Assembly: GCA_037903475.1 (NCBI GenBank)
Contig: JBAJFG010000156.1
Coordinates: 1-64,000, forward strand
Direction of reading: 5' to 3'
Length of the DNA: 64,000 nt
DNA from: Ancylostoma caninum
Taxonomy: Eukaryota; Nematoda; Chromadorea; Rhabditida; Ancylostomatidae
Part shown: positions 34,549 through 47,000 of the stretch, one piece after another
How positions within the stretch are numbered: position 1 is the stretch's first letter
Layout of the letters: each line of letters opens with the position of its first letter
Made by a program: the position numbers and the translations under genes
The notes under the pieces: generated by a model
What the model saw: only the letters and a program-made list of their open reading frames with translations
What the model was told of the DNA's origin: nothing
Database searches by the model: none

Positions 34549-35256
34549 TTAAATTGGCGTAGGCTGAATATAATGCAGCATTATCGACGTAGACTTCCAC
34601 CTGCCCACTCTCTTAATGTCTTCTTGGCTCACTCCTCGTCTAAGGGCCATTGTAGCTGCTCCTCACCGGATGGAGTGTGAGCTTAAGCCCTTTCAACCAA
34701 GCCCAGCACTTATCAGAACTGTATTAAGTCTTTTCCTCAATGCATCCGTGGTGGGACTGCTTCCTGCTATGGTTGCAAAAACAAATTGATCTCTAAGTTT
34801 GGCGCTCAGAATCTACATACATCTACGCCACAGTATCTTGTCTCTTCCTCGGACTTTGAATGCCATAGTTGCGCCCGCATCGCGCTGGTCCGTCTTGGAT
34901 CTCAGTATGTACAACCACCATGTTTCGTTTCCTTTGTCTTCTAAGTCCCTTTTCCTCGATGCCTGCTGTCTCGCCAATTCGTAGAAGTACAAGAAATGAT
35001 AGTAGAACGATGCATGCGTGCATCCGTTACGGCTTCTTGAGAATCTTCATTTAGCGCCTTCACTTCATCTTCAGTTCACGATGGCGTTCATGTCATCTTG
35101 TGTCGCTTTTGTCCTGTGTACTGTGGGGGTTATATCCCGTTTTGACGAATCGATAAGCAGTTTTTGGACCTGCGCGTCACCGTCTGTAAGACGTCCATAG
35201 TAGAAATTAAGTGCCGCGGTCGCTAAAGGAATGGACTTCCTCTGACCAACGTACAT
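34549..35256 (-). pseudogene. Tyrosine recombinase of a DIRS/PAT-like element, broken
   Basis: The N-terminal piece (35,256-35,071) reads VGQRKSIPLATAALNFYYGR then SSKRDITPTVHRTKAT. The central piece holds SKTDQRDAGA (SKTDQ at 34,899-34,885). The C-terminal piece has HSIR (34,677-34,666), the HxxR of the family, then GAATMALRRGVSQEDIKRVG, a GRW and a LHYIQ tyrosine (34,573-34,571) before TAA at 34,551. Two in-frame TGA codons (34,695-34,693 and 34,665-34,663) and frame changes between pieces show it is dead. Together the R, K, HxxR, W and Y positions identify the family well. Confidence 0.7.
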
Positions 35257-35327
35257 TAGTTGTGCGATAAAAAGGTTTCTATATGTATTTGCCCAAGTTA
35301 GAATTTACTGCGGAACTCAGTCAAAAA

Positions 35328-35810
35328 CTACATTTTGTTCCCGCTAACTTGCGGAACATGTGAAGCCAGCGGGTTAAGCATTTGAGAAGTCGACATTGGC
35401 AAAAATGAATTCAAAACTGACTGAGGGAGCACAAAATGTGTACGACGGGCAATTTTCCTAAGAAGGTCACTTTTAGGGACTATAAATGTATTCTTGATTG
35501 CGGGGATCCAACTCGAGCCGCATCTCAAAGACATGAAACTTATACGTGAGAACCCAATTACTCGTTCACTAGAATGTTTTCTGGCTGTTAGAACTGTATG
35601 CATCAACAAATAAGGAGGAGGCACCCACCAGCAATGACGTTGAGACCAGAACGTGGAAGGAGAGTCACTGAATGCATCGACGGTTACACAGCCTTCGGCA
35701 AACCATCCGGAAACGACTTCATACTTTTTACTATTCCCGTCTGCGAACATATCAACTTCAAAGGGACCCCAAATTCTACCTCGCTCCTCGAAAATAGCCT
35801 GGAAAGCCAT
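35328..35810 (-). pseudogene. RNase H region of a DIRS/PAT-like pol
   Basis: An open frame of 160 codons carries GPFEVDMFADGNSKKYEVVS near 35,768, VDAFS, and CWWVPPPYLL near 35,630-35,604. These match the DIRS/Ty3-type RNase H pattern (GPFxVDxFA ... VDAF ... WxxPPxxLI). Sequence after this (VIGFSRISFMSLRCGSSWIP) fits the segment that follows RNase H in these elements. Upstream stops at about 35,815-35,830 cut it from any reverse transcriptase. Confidence 0.6.
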
Positions 35811-36371
35811 CCAAATCTACTATCCTAGAAATCCAATCCTAGACGTGGGACCAGGTGCATTCGATGCGTTGCGTGTGCACTTCTGTGATCGAATCCACGA
35901 AGCTTGCGGCGTTGTAGTACGTCTCGTGACTGTAGCCGGGATTCGTCAGGCTGCTGTAACCTATACATATAATATAACCCATACATATAACCTATACATG
36001 TGCCGGTGCAGACGAGGCCTCCCGGGATCACATGCCTCTGGATGTAGCATCAAGGTTTGCAGAGCGTGATCCCTACGAAGACGAGTACACATGTATTTGC
36101 GATGAACGATGTGCGTTTGGTCGACCTGTACCCTCGTTCTCGTGTCAGGTACTCCGATTCATGTTCGTTCGGGGTGTAGTAGTCGGCAAGTACATCGCGG
36201 AATCACGGTGTCCACTGGACAATGTTCTTCTCGCCGACCTCTGATAATCGCGCCATTTCCTTTACGAGTCCAAAGTCGTAGGCGAAGAGTTGGCTAGCCA
36301 GAAACATCTACATGCAATCGCCACGCAACGCTTTGAAGAAGGTTCCTTCCAGGTATACTGTAAGGAATTCC

Positions 36372-36640
36372 GGGTGAAACGCTGAGGTTTGAAGCATTGG
36401 GATTTTCAGCGCTTATCTTCACCGGTACCACTCATCTGCCTCCAGTGGATTTCCACAGTTCGAGCACGGTCGCTCCCTACATAGCACTCCGCGGTCGGAG
36501 CCATTCGTCGAATTTTTACTTGGTCTTCACTCCTAGCTCTGGCCACATCGAAATCAGGGTGAAGTCCTGAGAAGTCAGAAGGTTTGCAGCAGCCATTCTG
36601 CGTTAAGTCGAACAGAATAGGAGTGTAGTTGTTTGTTCCG
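36372..36640 (-). pseudogene. Open minus-strand frames with a CxxC motif, possibly part of the retroelement
   Basis: One frame is open for about 85 codons without an ATG near its start (TPILFDLTQNG ... GTGEDKR). Another contains RPCSNCGNPLEA, like half of a zinc knuckle. Position between the gag-like and pol remnants suggests gag or spacer, but no family match is claimed. Confidence 0.25.
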
Positions 36641-37346
36641 TTTCCATCTTGGAATCTTCACCATTATCAAGTTAGAAGTTGGCATTTCTTCGAAAGACAG
36701 TTTCTAGAGAACTGTAAGGTGTCGTGTCATCACATGAATTTATGTACAATTATTTATTTTTTACGAGCATAATCAAAGCGAGAGTAATTACAAAAATAGC
36801 AGGATGGTAGAGCAGGATGGTAGACTGGCTACTCAGTTGCTCAGGCGGGGGCGTGGCCTGACTCATAGTTGAGATCGGGGCCGTGACAAAGGTTTTTTGA
36901 GATCTGAGCCTTCCGTTCAGCAAACCAAGATGTTCCTTGCAAAGCTCCTACTTCTGGTACACAAGACACACATGAAAAAGAAAACGTCTTCAGTTCTAAA
37001 ACAATGGATAATGGACGGTGAATTAAACCGATAATTCATTTTCTTTCGAGAGGCAGTAGACGTCAGACAAAATGGATATCAAACAACACAAATGAGTTAA
37101 CAAGGCGATGAAAATGACAAAATAAGGGTTTACATGAAAAAGGAGATCACGCCGCACGCGCGGCACACAGCCCAGAACTGAGCGTTTCGAAATCGATGCC
37201 CGAGGTATTGCGGCGGCGTCGGCGTGAGCCTACACGTTTGAACGGATTTGATCTACGGACTGTTTTACTCTACCTTACAGAAATGCCAAAGTCCGATCCC
37301 TCTTCGGTGTTTTTCTTTATCGTTCTCAACGCTTCTCTCAGCGCAC

Positions 37347-37963
37347 TCAACCCCATTCCTCTTTTCTTGCATAGAATAGTAGTCGATTCTTTTTGAGGAT
37401 CAAGCACGTGATTGAACGCAGTGCGGCTCCACGGCGTCCAACATCGCGTCCAACATCATATTTTATGATTTTGGACCCCTCGGCCGGTGTTTTTTCTGCC
37501 TTCGCGCTTTTTTTGCCTTTTATGCGTTTTTTCGCCTTTTGTTCGTCGCCATTTGCATCATCCACACAAAGTCGCTTTCTAATGCTGCTCTGGTCACTAT
37601 TGAAGTGAACTAAGTATGTAGTCCTTATTAAAATTTCCGTTTACGATACCAGGTATTGTGTGCGGGAGTGTTTACGCTTCAGTGGGACCACGTTTGCCTT
37701 TAACGTTGTTCTAGTCTCAGCTCCTACCATTTTCGTTCCTGTTTTCTTACATTTGTATCTTTTTCTTGGTCAGCTGTTCAACGATGTTTTGTTCCTCAGC
37801 TATTGTTATTTCATCGAGTCTCCTGTCGAGGCTTTTCAGTGCTTCAGAACTAGCTTTAGACTCGCGTTCAATTCTAACAAGGCAACTCTGACTTCTGGCG
37901 CAGATTGCGACGCTTGCCTTCTGTGTGTTGAACTGGAGCGAAGGAGGAATCACTTCCGGACAT
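37347..37963 (-). pseudogene. gag-like remnant of the DIRS/PAT-like element
   Basis: It begins ATG at 37963 (MSGSDSSFAPVQHTEG, Lys/Arg-rich next) and frameshifts into an open frame with LKSLDRRLDEITIAEEQNIV, coiled-coil-like. A later frame is very lysine-rich (KAKKRIKGKKSAKAEK). Charged, low-complexity sequence of this type is usual in the gag-like ORF. Assignment rests on position and composition only. Confidence 0.35.
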
Positions 37964-37999
37964 TTTTTTGTCAGTGGGAGACTGGCGCTCTCCAAAATG

Positions 38000-39140
38000 A
38001 CACGAGACAAGACGGGAATAGAATCGAAGCTTGGAGGTGAGCGCCTAATGCACCATAAAATGGTGTGTTGGCAGTGTCACCTTATTACGTGGAACGAAGT
38101 AGAACTAAGCTCTTGTCACTTCAAAATAATGCAAAAGGTGCAAAACGAACGACCGACACGACTGGAGGATTAATCCACACCGCAAAACATCAAATTTGGG
38201 TAGTTAAACCTTTATTTTTACTGAATGACAAACACTAAAGCACGGCAAATAACGAACAAAGTAACATGACAACGAACACAACGATGAAATCAAACATGAG
38301 CATTGAAAAATTACAAATAAAAGTAGTTTTTTCGTGAAGGGCCGCAAAATAGCTATGAATATCTTTTCCGCGTAGGCGAAAGGTTCGGCATGAGATCCAA
38401 AAGAGTGGAAATTTCTGAAATCAAAGAGTGGATCCCAAAAGTGACGGCCGGAATGGAATCAGAGTAAAGCACAGGTGCGATATTTCAAACCATTCCTACG
38501 TTTTTAGAAGAGCAAAGCGAAAAAGCAAGGGGGGGGGGGGTACGTTATGTTTTTTCTTTATGATTGATCCTCGTCCTACGATCCCTATATTATCCTACCT
38601 ACGCACTGAATTCGGCAGAATGGCCGTCGGCTTCTATTCAGGAAGCATCGTGAAGCGAACGGCGTTTACGACCTAACACATTATTCGAGCTGTGGATGAG
38701 ATGTTCCACACCTCTACGATCCCTGCTGTTACTTCAAAGATTTCTCATCACAATAAATCGGTACAGCAACACAGAGTAATAGTAATAAGTTATACGCGCA
38801 GTAATTAGTAAAATTAGTTTGTATTGCTCGCCACAGGAAAACAATCACGGTAAATTTCCTGAGTTTCACTTCGTCTGTGCAAGTCGAGCACGTTACATCG
38901 ATTCAATATTGCAAGAATTGGACCGAAGTTCAGCTGAAACCCCCCTGTTGAGCCATTTCGCGCTCCATTGCGAACGATTGCTGTGGCTTTCACCACAAGG
39001 CAGGTGCGGTGGAGGTGCGTGTATCGCAAGGCGTCCACAGCGAAGAGGGAACAGAGAGTGAAAACAAGAACCTTTATTTGAAAACATGTTAAAACATGTT
39101 CAAGATTTAGTTGATTTTGTGAGCTTCAGGCGAGGTTAGC
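38000..39140. other. No gene seen
   Basis: It contains a 12-G run at 38,529-38,540. Open frames are short and unsupported. Confidence 0.45.
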
Positions 39141-39150
39141 AACTAGTTTA

Positions 39151-39193
39151 TTCTGGCTTACGTTTCGGCAAATCGCCGTCTTCAGAGCCTGAA
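39151..39193 (-). ncRNA. Hammerhead-ribozyme-like motif of Penelope-element type
   Basis: On the minus strand the order is TTCAGGCT (helix I), CTGAAGA, C, GGC-loop-GCC (helix II), GAAAC, GTA, then AGCCAGAA, which pairs with TTCAGGCT at 7 of 8 positions. This is a type-I layout with a minimal helix III, as described for ribozymes in Penelope-like retroelements. The shared 25-nt core (39,157-39,181) recurs at 39,442-39,466, where the CTGAAGA arm is mutated. Cleavage would fall after the GTA at 39,159. Confidence 0.5.
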
Positions 39194-39362
39194 ATGGGCG
39201 ACTCGATAAGCTAACTGTCCGGCCAAATCTCTACAGAACCACACAAACGAAACGCTAAGCCTGTTTTTCAATCATGAAGCTAGCTGCTGTATCAAACGCT
39301 CACCACTTCGATGTCACTAGAGTGACGTTACTGGAGCGACCGCTAACTGTCCGCAAGAGCAG

Positions 39363-40216
39363 ATGACTTGGGCATACTCTTCCGGATCAGAAGAGCAATC
39401 CCAGATATGGCGCAAGTTCCCGTGTAATAGAGGGGCATTTTCTTACGTTTCGGCAAATCGCCGTCTAAATCAACTTCATTCGGCAGAAGCGACTCCACGA
39501 TTTATGCAGACTGCCAGAGAGCGACCACCGAGTACAAGCCATCCAACTGCGTCTCCTTCGAATTACGCTAAGAATGAAGCAAGACCAGATGTACGCTATG
39601 ATGAAGAAGTGCATATCGAAGGAACAACATTGTGATTATCACTTGGGCGATCGCCTCTGGAAGATGATAGTGGGTGGGTCAATTTTGATATGCGATGGTA
39701 TTCGGTCTAACCTCAAAGGAACCCCGCAAAAGAAATTTGTTGAGTAGATCGGGGAGTGACGCTGCACAGCCACCGAATGCTTTGAACCCTTGTAATAACA
39801 GTGACCGTGAAGCTGAGACTGTAAAGTTTGTACCATCTCGAGTGACCGTGTTGGGAGGATTCCCGCTCTCTCAGAATGCGCTCTCTGCTCTGGAATTGGA
39901 CCCCAGTTTTTTTCCATCACAGCGCATTTCTACAATGGTTCTCCGCAACATCACTTGTGCTCTACATATACTTCAAGATAAGCTCCGTAGTAAAGCGAAT
40001 CTCGACCATTTGCATGCGAACCAAGACCTAGTCGAATCGCGTCTTAAGATACCCTTTCCAAGTGCGTTCTTCAAGCAGCAAACCGCCAATCCAAGTGTTG
40101 ATGTGGACTTCCGACTATTTGCAGACGAAGTTTATAAAGTTCTAGTACGGCAGCGTCAGAGGAAGGCTCGCTCCAATCTCTCGTTTGCACAAAAACAAGG
40201 GGGCCTGGAGAAGTGA
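39363..40216 (+). pseudogene. 5' part of a Penelope-like element ORF
   Basis: The frame 39,695-40,216 (173 codons) contains VTVLGGFPLSQNALSALELD, PSFFPSQRIS, IPFPSAFFK, VDVDFRLFAD and RSNLS. This order resembles the N-terminal region before the reverse transcriptase of nematode Penelope-like elements. It stops at GGLEK without any RT motif, so the copy is truncated. A second short frame (39,363-39,635) upstream may be its leader. The hammerhead-like motif just upstream lies on the opposite strand. Confidence 0.45.
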
Positions 40217-40219
40217 AAG

Positions 40220-41040
40220 GGGTGGAGAGGGGGAGACCAGTGATGCAATCCGCTTAAAGGCAGCACCCGTCCAAATTCTCGACTCCGAGTTGAGCCGCTA
40301 AAAGTGGAATACATTGCCAGCACATCACAGAAGTTCACTGAACATAAAGAATCACGACTTACCTGCGAAGAAATCCAAATCGAAGTAGCGAACACCAGGA
40401 ACACAGCAGCCTTACATAAGCCAGCGCACTCAGGTCGCGGTCGCTCGGCACAAGCGTGTTTGACCTCCGCGTGGCGGGACCCACGTGTGTCAGACGGAGC
40501 GCGCGTAGTCGCACGGGAAACAGACCGCGATTTTGTGAATTACCCGTACCTGTTTCGCGCTGTTTCACTATTGGATATAAGTTCAAAGTTCCTCCAAATC
40601 CCAGAAACCAGCAAAATCTCAAACACGAAGGTTTGAGCGAGTGCCACCTTTAAGAGCGTATGTGGAACGAACCATGCTTATTTTGTCGTTTGTGTCTTTC
40701 GTAAACGCTTTTCTGCTTGGTTTTCCTGGCAAGAATAAACTTTATACATCATCATTGCATACACATATCCATAGTATCACCGATGGTCGTACAAGTAAGG
40801 CAAGAACACATGAAAAGCTTGTTGATATGGTACGTATGTACAGTAGGTTGGCATTAATTTGGCCATGTAATATAGGAGACTAGATATACACGAGATCACA
40901 CAAGTTACAAAGTTACAAAAAACCAGTACAGTTAATGCCTAGTAGAGATCGGACTAATTCGACAACCTGAATGACGATGATCTGATGAGATACGAAATTT
41001 GCGAAGAAAAAAAAAACAACAGCAGACGAATGACTTGAGA
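40220..41040. other. No gene seen downstream of SCYL2
   Basis: It includes a GC-rich patch at 40,425-40,520 open in several frames. A minus-strand GTAAGT donor near 40,362 has no matching upstream exon. CTGATGA...CGAAA at about 40,978-40,995 is a poor hammerhead match and is not called. Confidence 0.4.
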
Positions 41041-41049
41041 AGGCGACGA

Positions 41050-44000
41050 TCAGTGATCCTTATTCCAGAGAGTTCTGTACGTCAACACCAAGTTATGACC
41101 CAGATTTGTGAAACTGTTCGGCCTTGCGGGCGCTTGTCGGATGTCTAAGTCCATTTGGTTCGGTGATCTGGTTCGGGCTCTTCGTTCAGAACAGCGGCCA
41201 CCCCTTTTGAAACTGTAATTAGTGGTACGAGCGAGAAATGGAGGTGAACCGGTGTAAAATTTGCACCTCATCACACCGTCAACTCCCTTGGTCTCGAGGA
41301 ACGAAGCTCCCTGTTCGAGTGACATGGAATGGCCATAGCAGTCGAGCCAGGACTGACGCCGCCCACGTGCTGATTGAGAAACCGCGCTGTGGCACGAATC
41401 GTCTGACACATCTGAGCCGTTGCCTGAAAGTTAAGGATAAGTATGTGTGTTGGCGATCTATGACGAAATGTCCTGACTAGGGTAGGATGTGCTCAAGCAA
41501 AGGCTGTGAAACCAAAATTGTGGGTATTTACTTCTCTCATCGATCACTTCTGGTGAGAAGTGAAGAAGAGAATTTGAAAAAGGGAAAATTTTAAACGTTG
41601 CTATGAATTTTTGTGGCGTAATAATATCAGGAGAGTTCCCTTGCTCCGCTTTGAAATGTTCAGTCAAGCCGGGGCGAAGTGTGTAGCTCCTTCCTCATCC
41701 ACTTCTAGGCGAAATTAGGAAAGCCAGTTTAGTTAGACGTTATGCGAAACTCTGGCCTCGGTACGATGCATATCGATAGTGAATTTATGGAAGACGCGTT
41801 GAACTACCCTCACGTTGTCACAGAGTGTTGGTTTTTTACGTATGGAGAGATAAGTAGATCATTGCTTCGGAAATCTATTACAATATTTTCTATGCTGGAC
41901 AATTTGGTGGATCGTTTGTTAGAGATTCGGCTCTAGACAAATGACTGCTGCCTGTTCTATGAGCAGTCCAAGCCCGCGGCTATGCTTTTGAGTGGTGGAG
42001 ACCAAACAAATCATCTTTGAAATCATTTTTGTCAGCATCAAATCGCGGCGATTGTGTCACAGCCAAAATGGCAATCGCAGTAGTCGTGAATTTTAAGAAA
42101 TTTCAAAAATTGCCCGCTATCAAAGCTTATTGAAAGCATATCGCGATTATGCATAGTTGGAGAAGAAGCATGAAGCAAAGCGAAAGCTGTAGCAATCGGC
42201 CATAGCGTGGGTTGCGAAAAATCCGCATGAAACGTACGCTACGCAGACGCTGTTGCGATGCAGAACTCGGAGGAATTCAGAATTATTCACCGATACGAAT
42301 GCTCATGTCGCTCTCGAGTGATCCACGACTGTCTCGAGACTCGCGCCGACCTCGATCTTCCAGACGGCCATCAGCTGACAGGAACGACATTTTCCTGGAA
42401 GCAACAGAAGACAATTAAGCTGCCTCGCTCATGCTGGCACACTTAGGTTGCTGCTATACTCCATGTGTACTATAGCACCTTGAGTCGTCGCCACTCAGGC
42501 ACAACGATTTTGATACATATTGATCATCAGTGGCTAGTGCAACAGCAACGCGTGCGACGCTCCGCCCAAAATCGATAGGTATCGAGATCGATGTCGCTGG
42601 CGACGACGACGTAGTCTGCTATACTAGACGTGGAGTATAGCCACAGCCCCAGCTGCACATTGATTACCTGGAGTCGTTCGAAAACGACGGTCGTGCCGCG
42701 CTAATCATCACTCGCGGCAGGTTCGTGCTGCTCATCGACACGCGACGATTGCCAAGGCGGCTAAACAAGCATGGTATGAGTTAGTAAGTTAGTCGCACTA
42801 ATGTAACGACCGATAAATTTGTTAGAGAAAGTAACTGAAAAGGACAGCAGCAACAAAGTAAAACATCTGAAGCCTAGAAATGCACAGAATGTCACAGTCA
42901 AAGTGCAGGAAAACGCTTTAGCATAGGTCATTAGTTATTTCTTGCAGACACCGTCCCACCTTTCCTTTGTTCTTTTTTACTTTTCCCTTGAAAAGAATCT
43001 CTATAAGCTTCTGATCACAACGTTTTGCGTGATTCCACGCAAGTCTGCCGAACCCCCCGCCCCCTCCAGCCCTGAAACGTGGAGAGATTGTGGGCGGGGC
43101 CAGGCAGAGGTGAGGGAGGAGGTTTCTGGACAATGCTTATCCGGAAACGCACCTTCTGAGGAAACCTACGTGCTGCTCGTAAGAGTTCTACTCTTTAACA
43201 GAATAGCAGGTGCGCTTCATGCGTGACCGGCATGGTGCGGGAACTTCGTAATCCCAAATCGGCCCCGCCCATACGCTCCCCAAATGTTGGGGCGCGATAA
43301 CGGGTCTTTCGGCGTTTACTGCGCGGAACCAGATACAGCATTGTGATCAGGTGCTACTGGAGATTCTCTCCATGTGGAAATGCCAAAAGCGATTCTGAGG
43401 TGAGATGGTACCTTTAATACACCATAATTTTTCGATTAGAGCATCTTGAGACAATGAAATGAAAGAAAATCGGCTTCACTCCATAAGCATTGCATTTCCA
43501 TCAGTACGTCCTGTTGCACATTACCCGAATCAAGAAAATATGAACATACCCGAGACCCATCTGCTGCTGTTGCATTCGGTCGTCCGACTCGTATCGTAGC
43601 TGTTCAACGAGATCTAGAAGAATCCTAACACTGCTCATGACGTCATCGAAGTGGGCGGAGCTATAAATTCACGGCAACTGAGAGGGTTTTTTCATAGCGA
43701 AAGACAAAAAAGCGGAATTTCCACTAACCTCAGCTCCTTACAGCTTAATCCGATGACAAGTGGGTTAAGCAGATGTACGCATACTTGGGATGCGTCCTTC
43801 ATCCTGACGGGGTCGCGAGTGACAATTCGTTGGACCAGTCCTAGAATGAGAGGCTATTTGTTTTGGATCTAAGGGGATTTCTCCCTGAGCAAGTGAATTT
43901 TTACAAAAAAAGTCAGGCAGCAATGTCGCCAGACCAGGCTTGCATGCATCTTTGAGTTTACCCAGGGTAAACGTGTTAAATTTACCCCCCTAATCTGGAG

Positions 44001-47000
44001 GCATAACTGCGTTCACCCCGGATAATCTCAACGACGGATGCTGTCTCCGGTTTCTTCAACCCTCCCCTAGCTAGTTCAAAAAACTGCTATACTCCTCGCT
44101 GACTACAGCTGTGCTACAATGCAGTGGCAATGGGTTTGGTAACTATCGATCTACAAGGACCACAACAACAGCGAAGCTCCGCCCACAGTCAATATGTCTC
44201 AGAACCAGAAATGCCGCAAACTTATGTTCCTTTCAGCGGTCTCAGTTACTCCAAAAAATGGTAAAAATTCAATAATGGTAAAAAAAGTCTTACTTGACTT
44301 GGCGTGGATAATGACAGGGTGGTGAGCAGAACACAATGACACACAAGAGAGTAATTGTTGCAAGGATGCGGCATCACACCGATCCGATAACGACGCCAAT
44401 CCGGCCAGAAGGTCCAGTTGACGCTAAAAATTACGCATTCGATTCTAAAAATCATAGCGATCTCATGTGCTGAGTGGAAAGGTAAAACCAGCGATTTTAC
44501 TGACGCTTAGTCATAGTATTGTTCGTGTTGGACGTAAGCCAAACGATGGCACCTACCTCTCCGACCTTTTAATTTGTACCAAATCGCAAAATTTCCAGGA
44601 TCATTGCGTTTTTTTATGGATTTAGACAGGAAAAACGAACGAACCGGTACATTATCGTGAAGATATGGTGGTAAACACATAATTGCCGGCAACAGCTTCC
44701 GACTGATGAACACCGACGGAAGGAAGTCGGCCACGTGTGGTAGGCCGCGAACTGCCGATGACTGAAAGGAAGCATGATGAAGGGAAAGAAAAGGCAAAAT
44801 TTCACAAGTTGAGAGGGATAGGGAGGGGGAGGGAGGGAGGTGGGCGTCTAGATAACATTTATGTGTGATCAGAAAGCAAATGGCGTTGTATTCTCTGAGG
44901 GCGAGAGGCGTGCGTAATAACTCAGTGCGGCGATTACGTCAAATAAACTTTGGGACATTTGAAAGCGTGGGAGATGAATCAGCGGAAGTAGGGCGAAGCA
45001 GGTTATGAGAACTATGATTCTTATTTATATTTATTAGTTATTTATAGTTATAATTACAATTTGTATGGATTTCATGAGAATAATATATGGAAAGGAGAAG
45101 AATGTTCTCGGTTGCGTACAGTTACAGGGAAATTCCCCATAGTGCTCGGAAAAGCTTAGCTCCCTCTAAAAAATGATTTGGCGACAAATTTTTGAGTGTG
45201 GAGCACTGTATAGAGGAGAAAGTGAGTTCAGATCCTGCTATTGGCCAGAGCGGATCATGCAACCAATCATGGATCACGGCTCCGCCCCATGTCGATTTTT
45301 CGCGCCACAAATCCAATTTGTAGATTATTCCAACCCCGAAAAAAATTGAAAGAAAACTAAGAATTAGAAGGAAAAACGTCCCCTATGAGAGAGTACGGGA
45401 AAGTAGCATGGGTTAGGGGAAATGAATTCGTAGAATTGCTGAAATTGAAGATTTATTATAGCCTACATATTTAAAGGCGACCGTAGCTGATTACTCGTGC
45501 ACATGTCTGTTCTTCTTCTCACCCTCCTCAGTTTCTGTGCACTTTCCCACGCTCTTCTTCTCTCTGGCACCTCTCCAACTTTCTTCCCCAATTAAAAGGC
45601 GATTTTATGCAGGATTCGATCCACAAATTTTAGCTGCGGAGCATTCCATCGCGATAGAGGTGGAGCGGAGCATTGTGATTGGACGCCGTTTCCACTTCAA
45701 CCACTAGCAGACGCAACCCTATTTCTCGGTGAACCACTCTGCAGCCACAAAATTGTCATCACAAACTTCTTCTGCATGTGGAGAGATGCATGTAATCCCA
45801 AGATAGGGATAAATCGACGCAAGAAGTACGTATGACGCATGCTGCATCCAGGTTACACGCTCACATCTTCGTCTTCTCGGATAATCTCAGCTGTTGCTGT
45901 GTTCTATTTTCGGAAGACTCTTAGAAAATTAAGTGCATCACGAAATGCCCACATCTCACATGAATTGCCTCATGAATCTCGAAACGCCCAAAAAAGGCAC
46001 AGATGCACGTTAGAAGTACAGCTTAACACGCCACATCATCAAAGTTCAAACTTGGGCCTAACAGTGCCAGGAGGAGAGTGGAGCAATTTCGTCATTTTTG
46101 CGTGATTCTACATAATTTTGCAAAAATCCATGCATTATTCAAAAAGACTGTAAATACATAGCTATGGAGTATTAGAGGTATGCAAAAATACTTATGAAGT
46201 CATGAAGCTAGATTACAATTACTCATTTCTCAAATTTCTAAGAAGAAAAAGATACTCCCTATTCGACTAAAGCCCAAATAGGGATTCCTGGAAATTTTTC
46301 TGAACACCAGTGCAAAAATGGGAGACCTTAACAAGGAAAATACGATAACGCCGTCGGAAATCTATGACACGAAAAAACTATGGTATGAAATAGAAAACGA
46401 GTAAGAAATTTCAGACTGTTATTGCCCTTATCGATTCTGTAATTCTGTAAGGAAAGCAAAAATAGATTAGAGTTTGTTCTAAGGTATTCTTCTTCGAAAA
46501 CAAGTTTTTCATAGAAATAAGCAGATAATAACCAAACTCTGAAAGAGTTTTCCACCTCAGTTGGTTTTTGGAATTCATTCCACCGAGAATCCAGCTCATG
46601 AATCTATCAGAGCCTATTTGAATCCACCAATATTTTGGTTGTTAAAGGCACATTCACAGTTAATTTTGAGTTAAGTTAATTGACTTAGAGTGTAAAAGTT
46701 AATTAATTTAGGGTATTTTCAGCGAGTACGAGTTATTTTCAGCAACTAGTGTTCCATTAATGTGAAACTGTGAAAACGAATGTGATCGTTCTGAAGAAGC
46801 CGGAACAGCAGTGAAGTTCAGAAGAGAACAAAATAAAGTTATCCGAAAAAAGGTAAGGAATGAGGTTTTTAAGAAACATAACCAGGTCATGGAGCTGAAG
46901 TCGGAATCTAGAATTATAGCCTAGGAAAGTACTCCTCCATGATCTCACATCCTTACGTTTCCCTAAAACTCATACGCAAAATTCTCGACTCCTTGTGAAA

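Larger units (their letters stand above)
34549..37963 (-). mobile_element. Decayed DIRS/PAT-like retroelement
   Basis: Read on the minus strand, the order gag-like, (degenerate middle), RNase H, tyrosine recombinase is that of DIRS1/PAT elements, which integrate with a recombinase instead of a DDE integrase. Parts are listed separately. Frames shift several times and in-frame stops interrupt the recombinase, so it is not functional. The reverse-transcriptase motif itself was not recognised and may be deleted between 35.9 and 37.3 kb. That all parts are one insertion is inference. Terminal repeats were not found. Confidence 0.6.

Noticed and set aside
35598..36244. Plus-strand frames of 70-138 codons
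   Set aside because: Antisense shadows of the decayed retroelement on the minus strand.
40978..40995. CTGATGAGATACGAAAT as a hammerhead core
   Set aside because: Helix II would be a single base pair and no outer helices are seen; likely chance.
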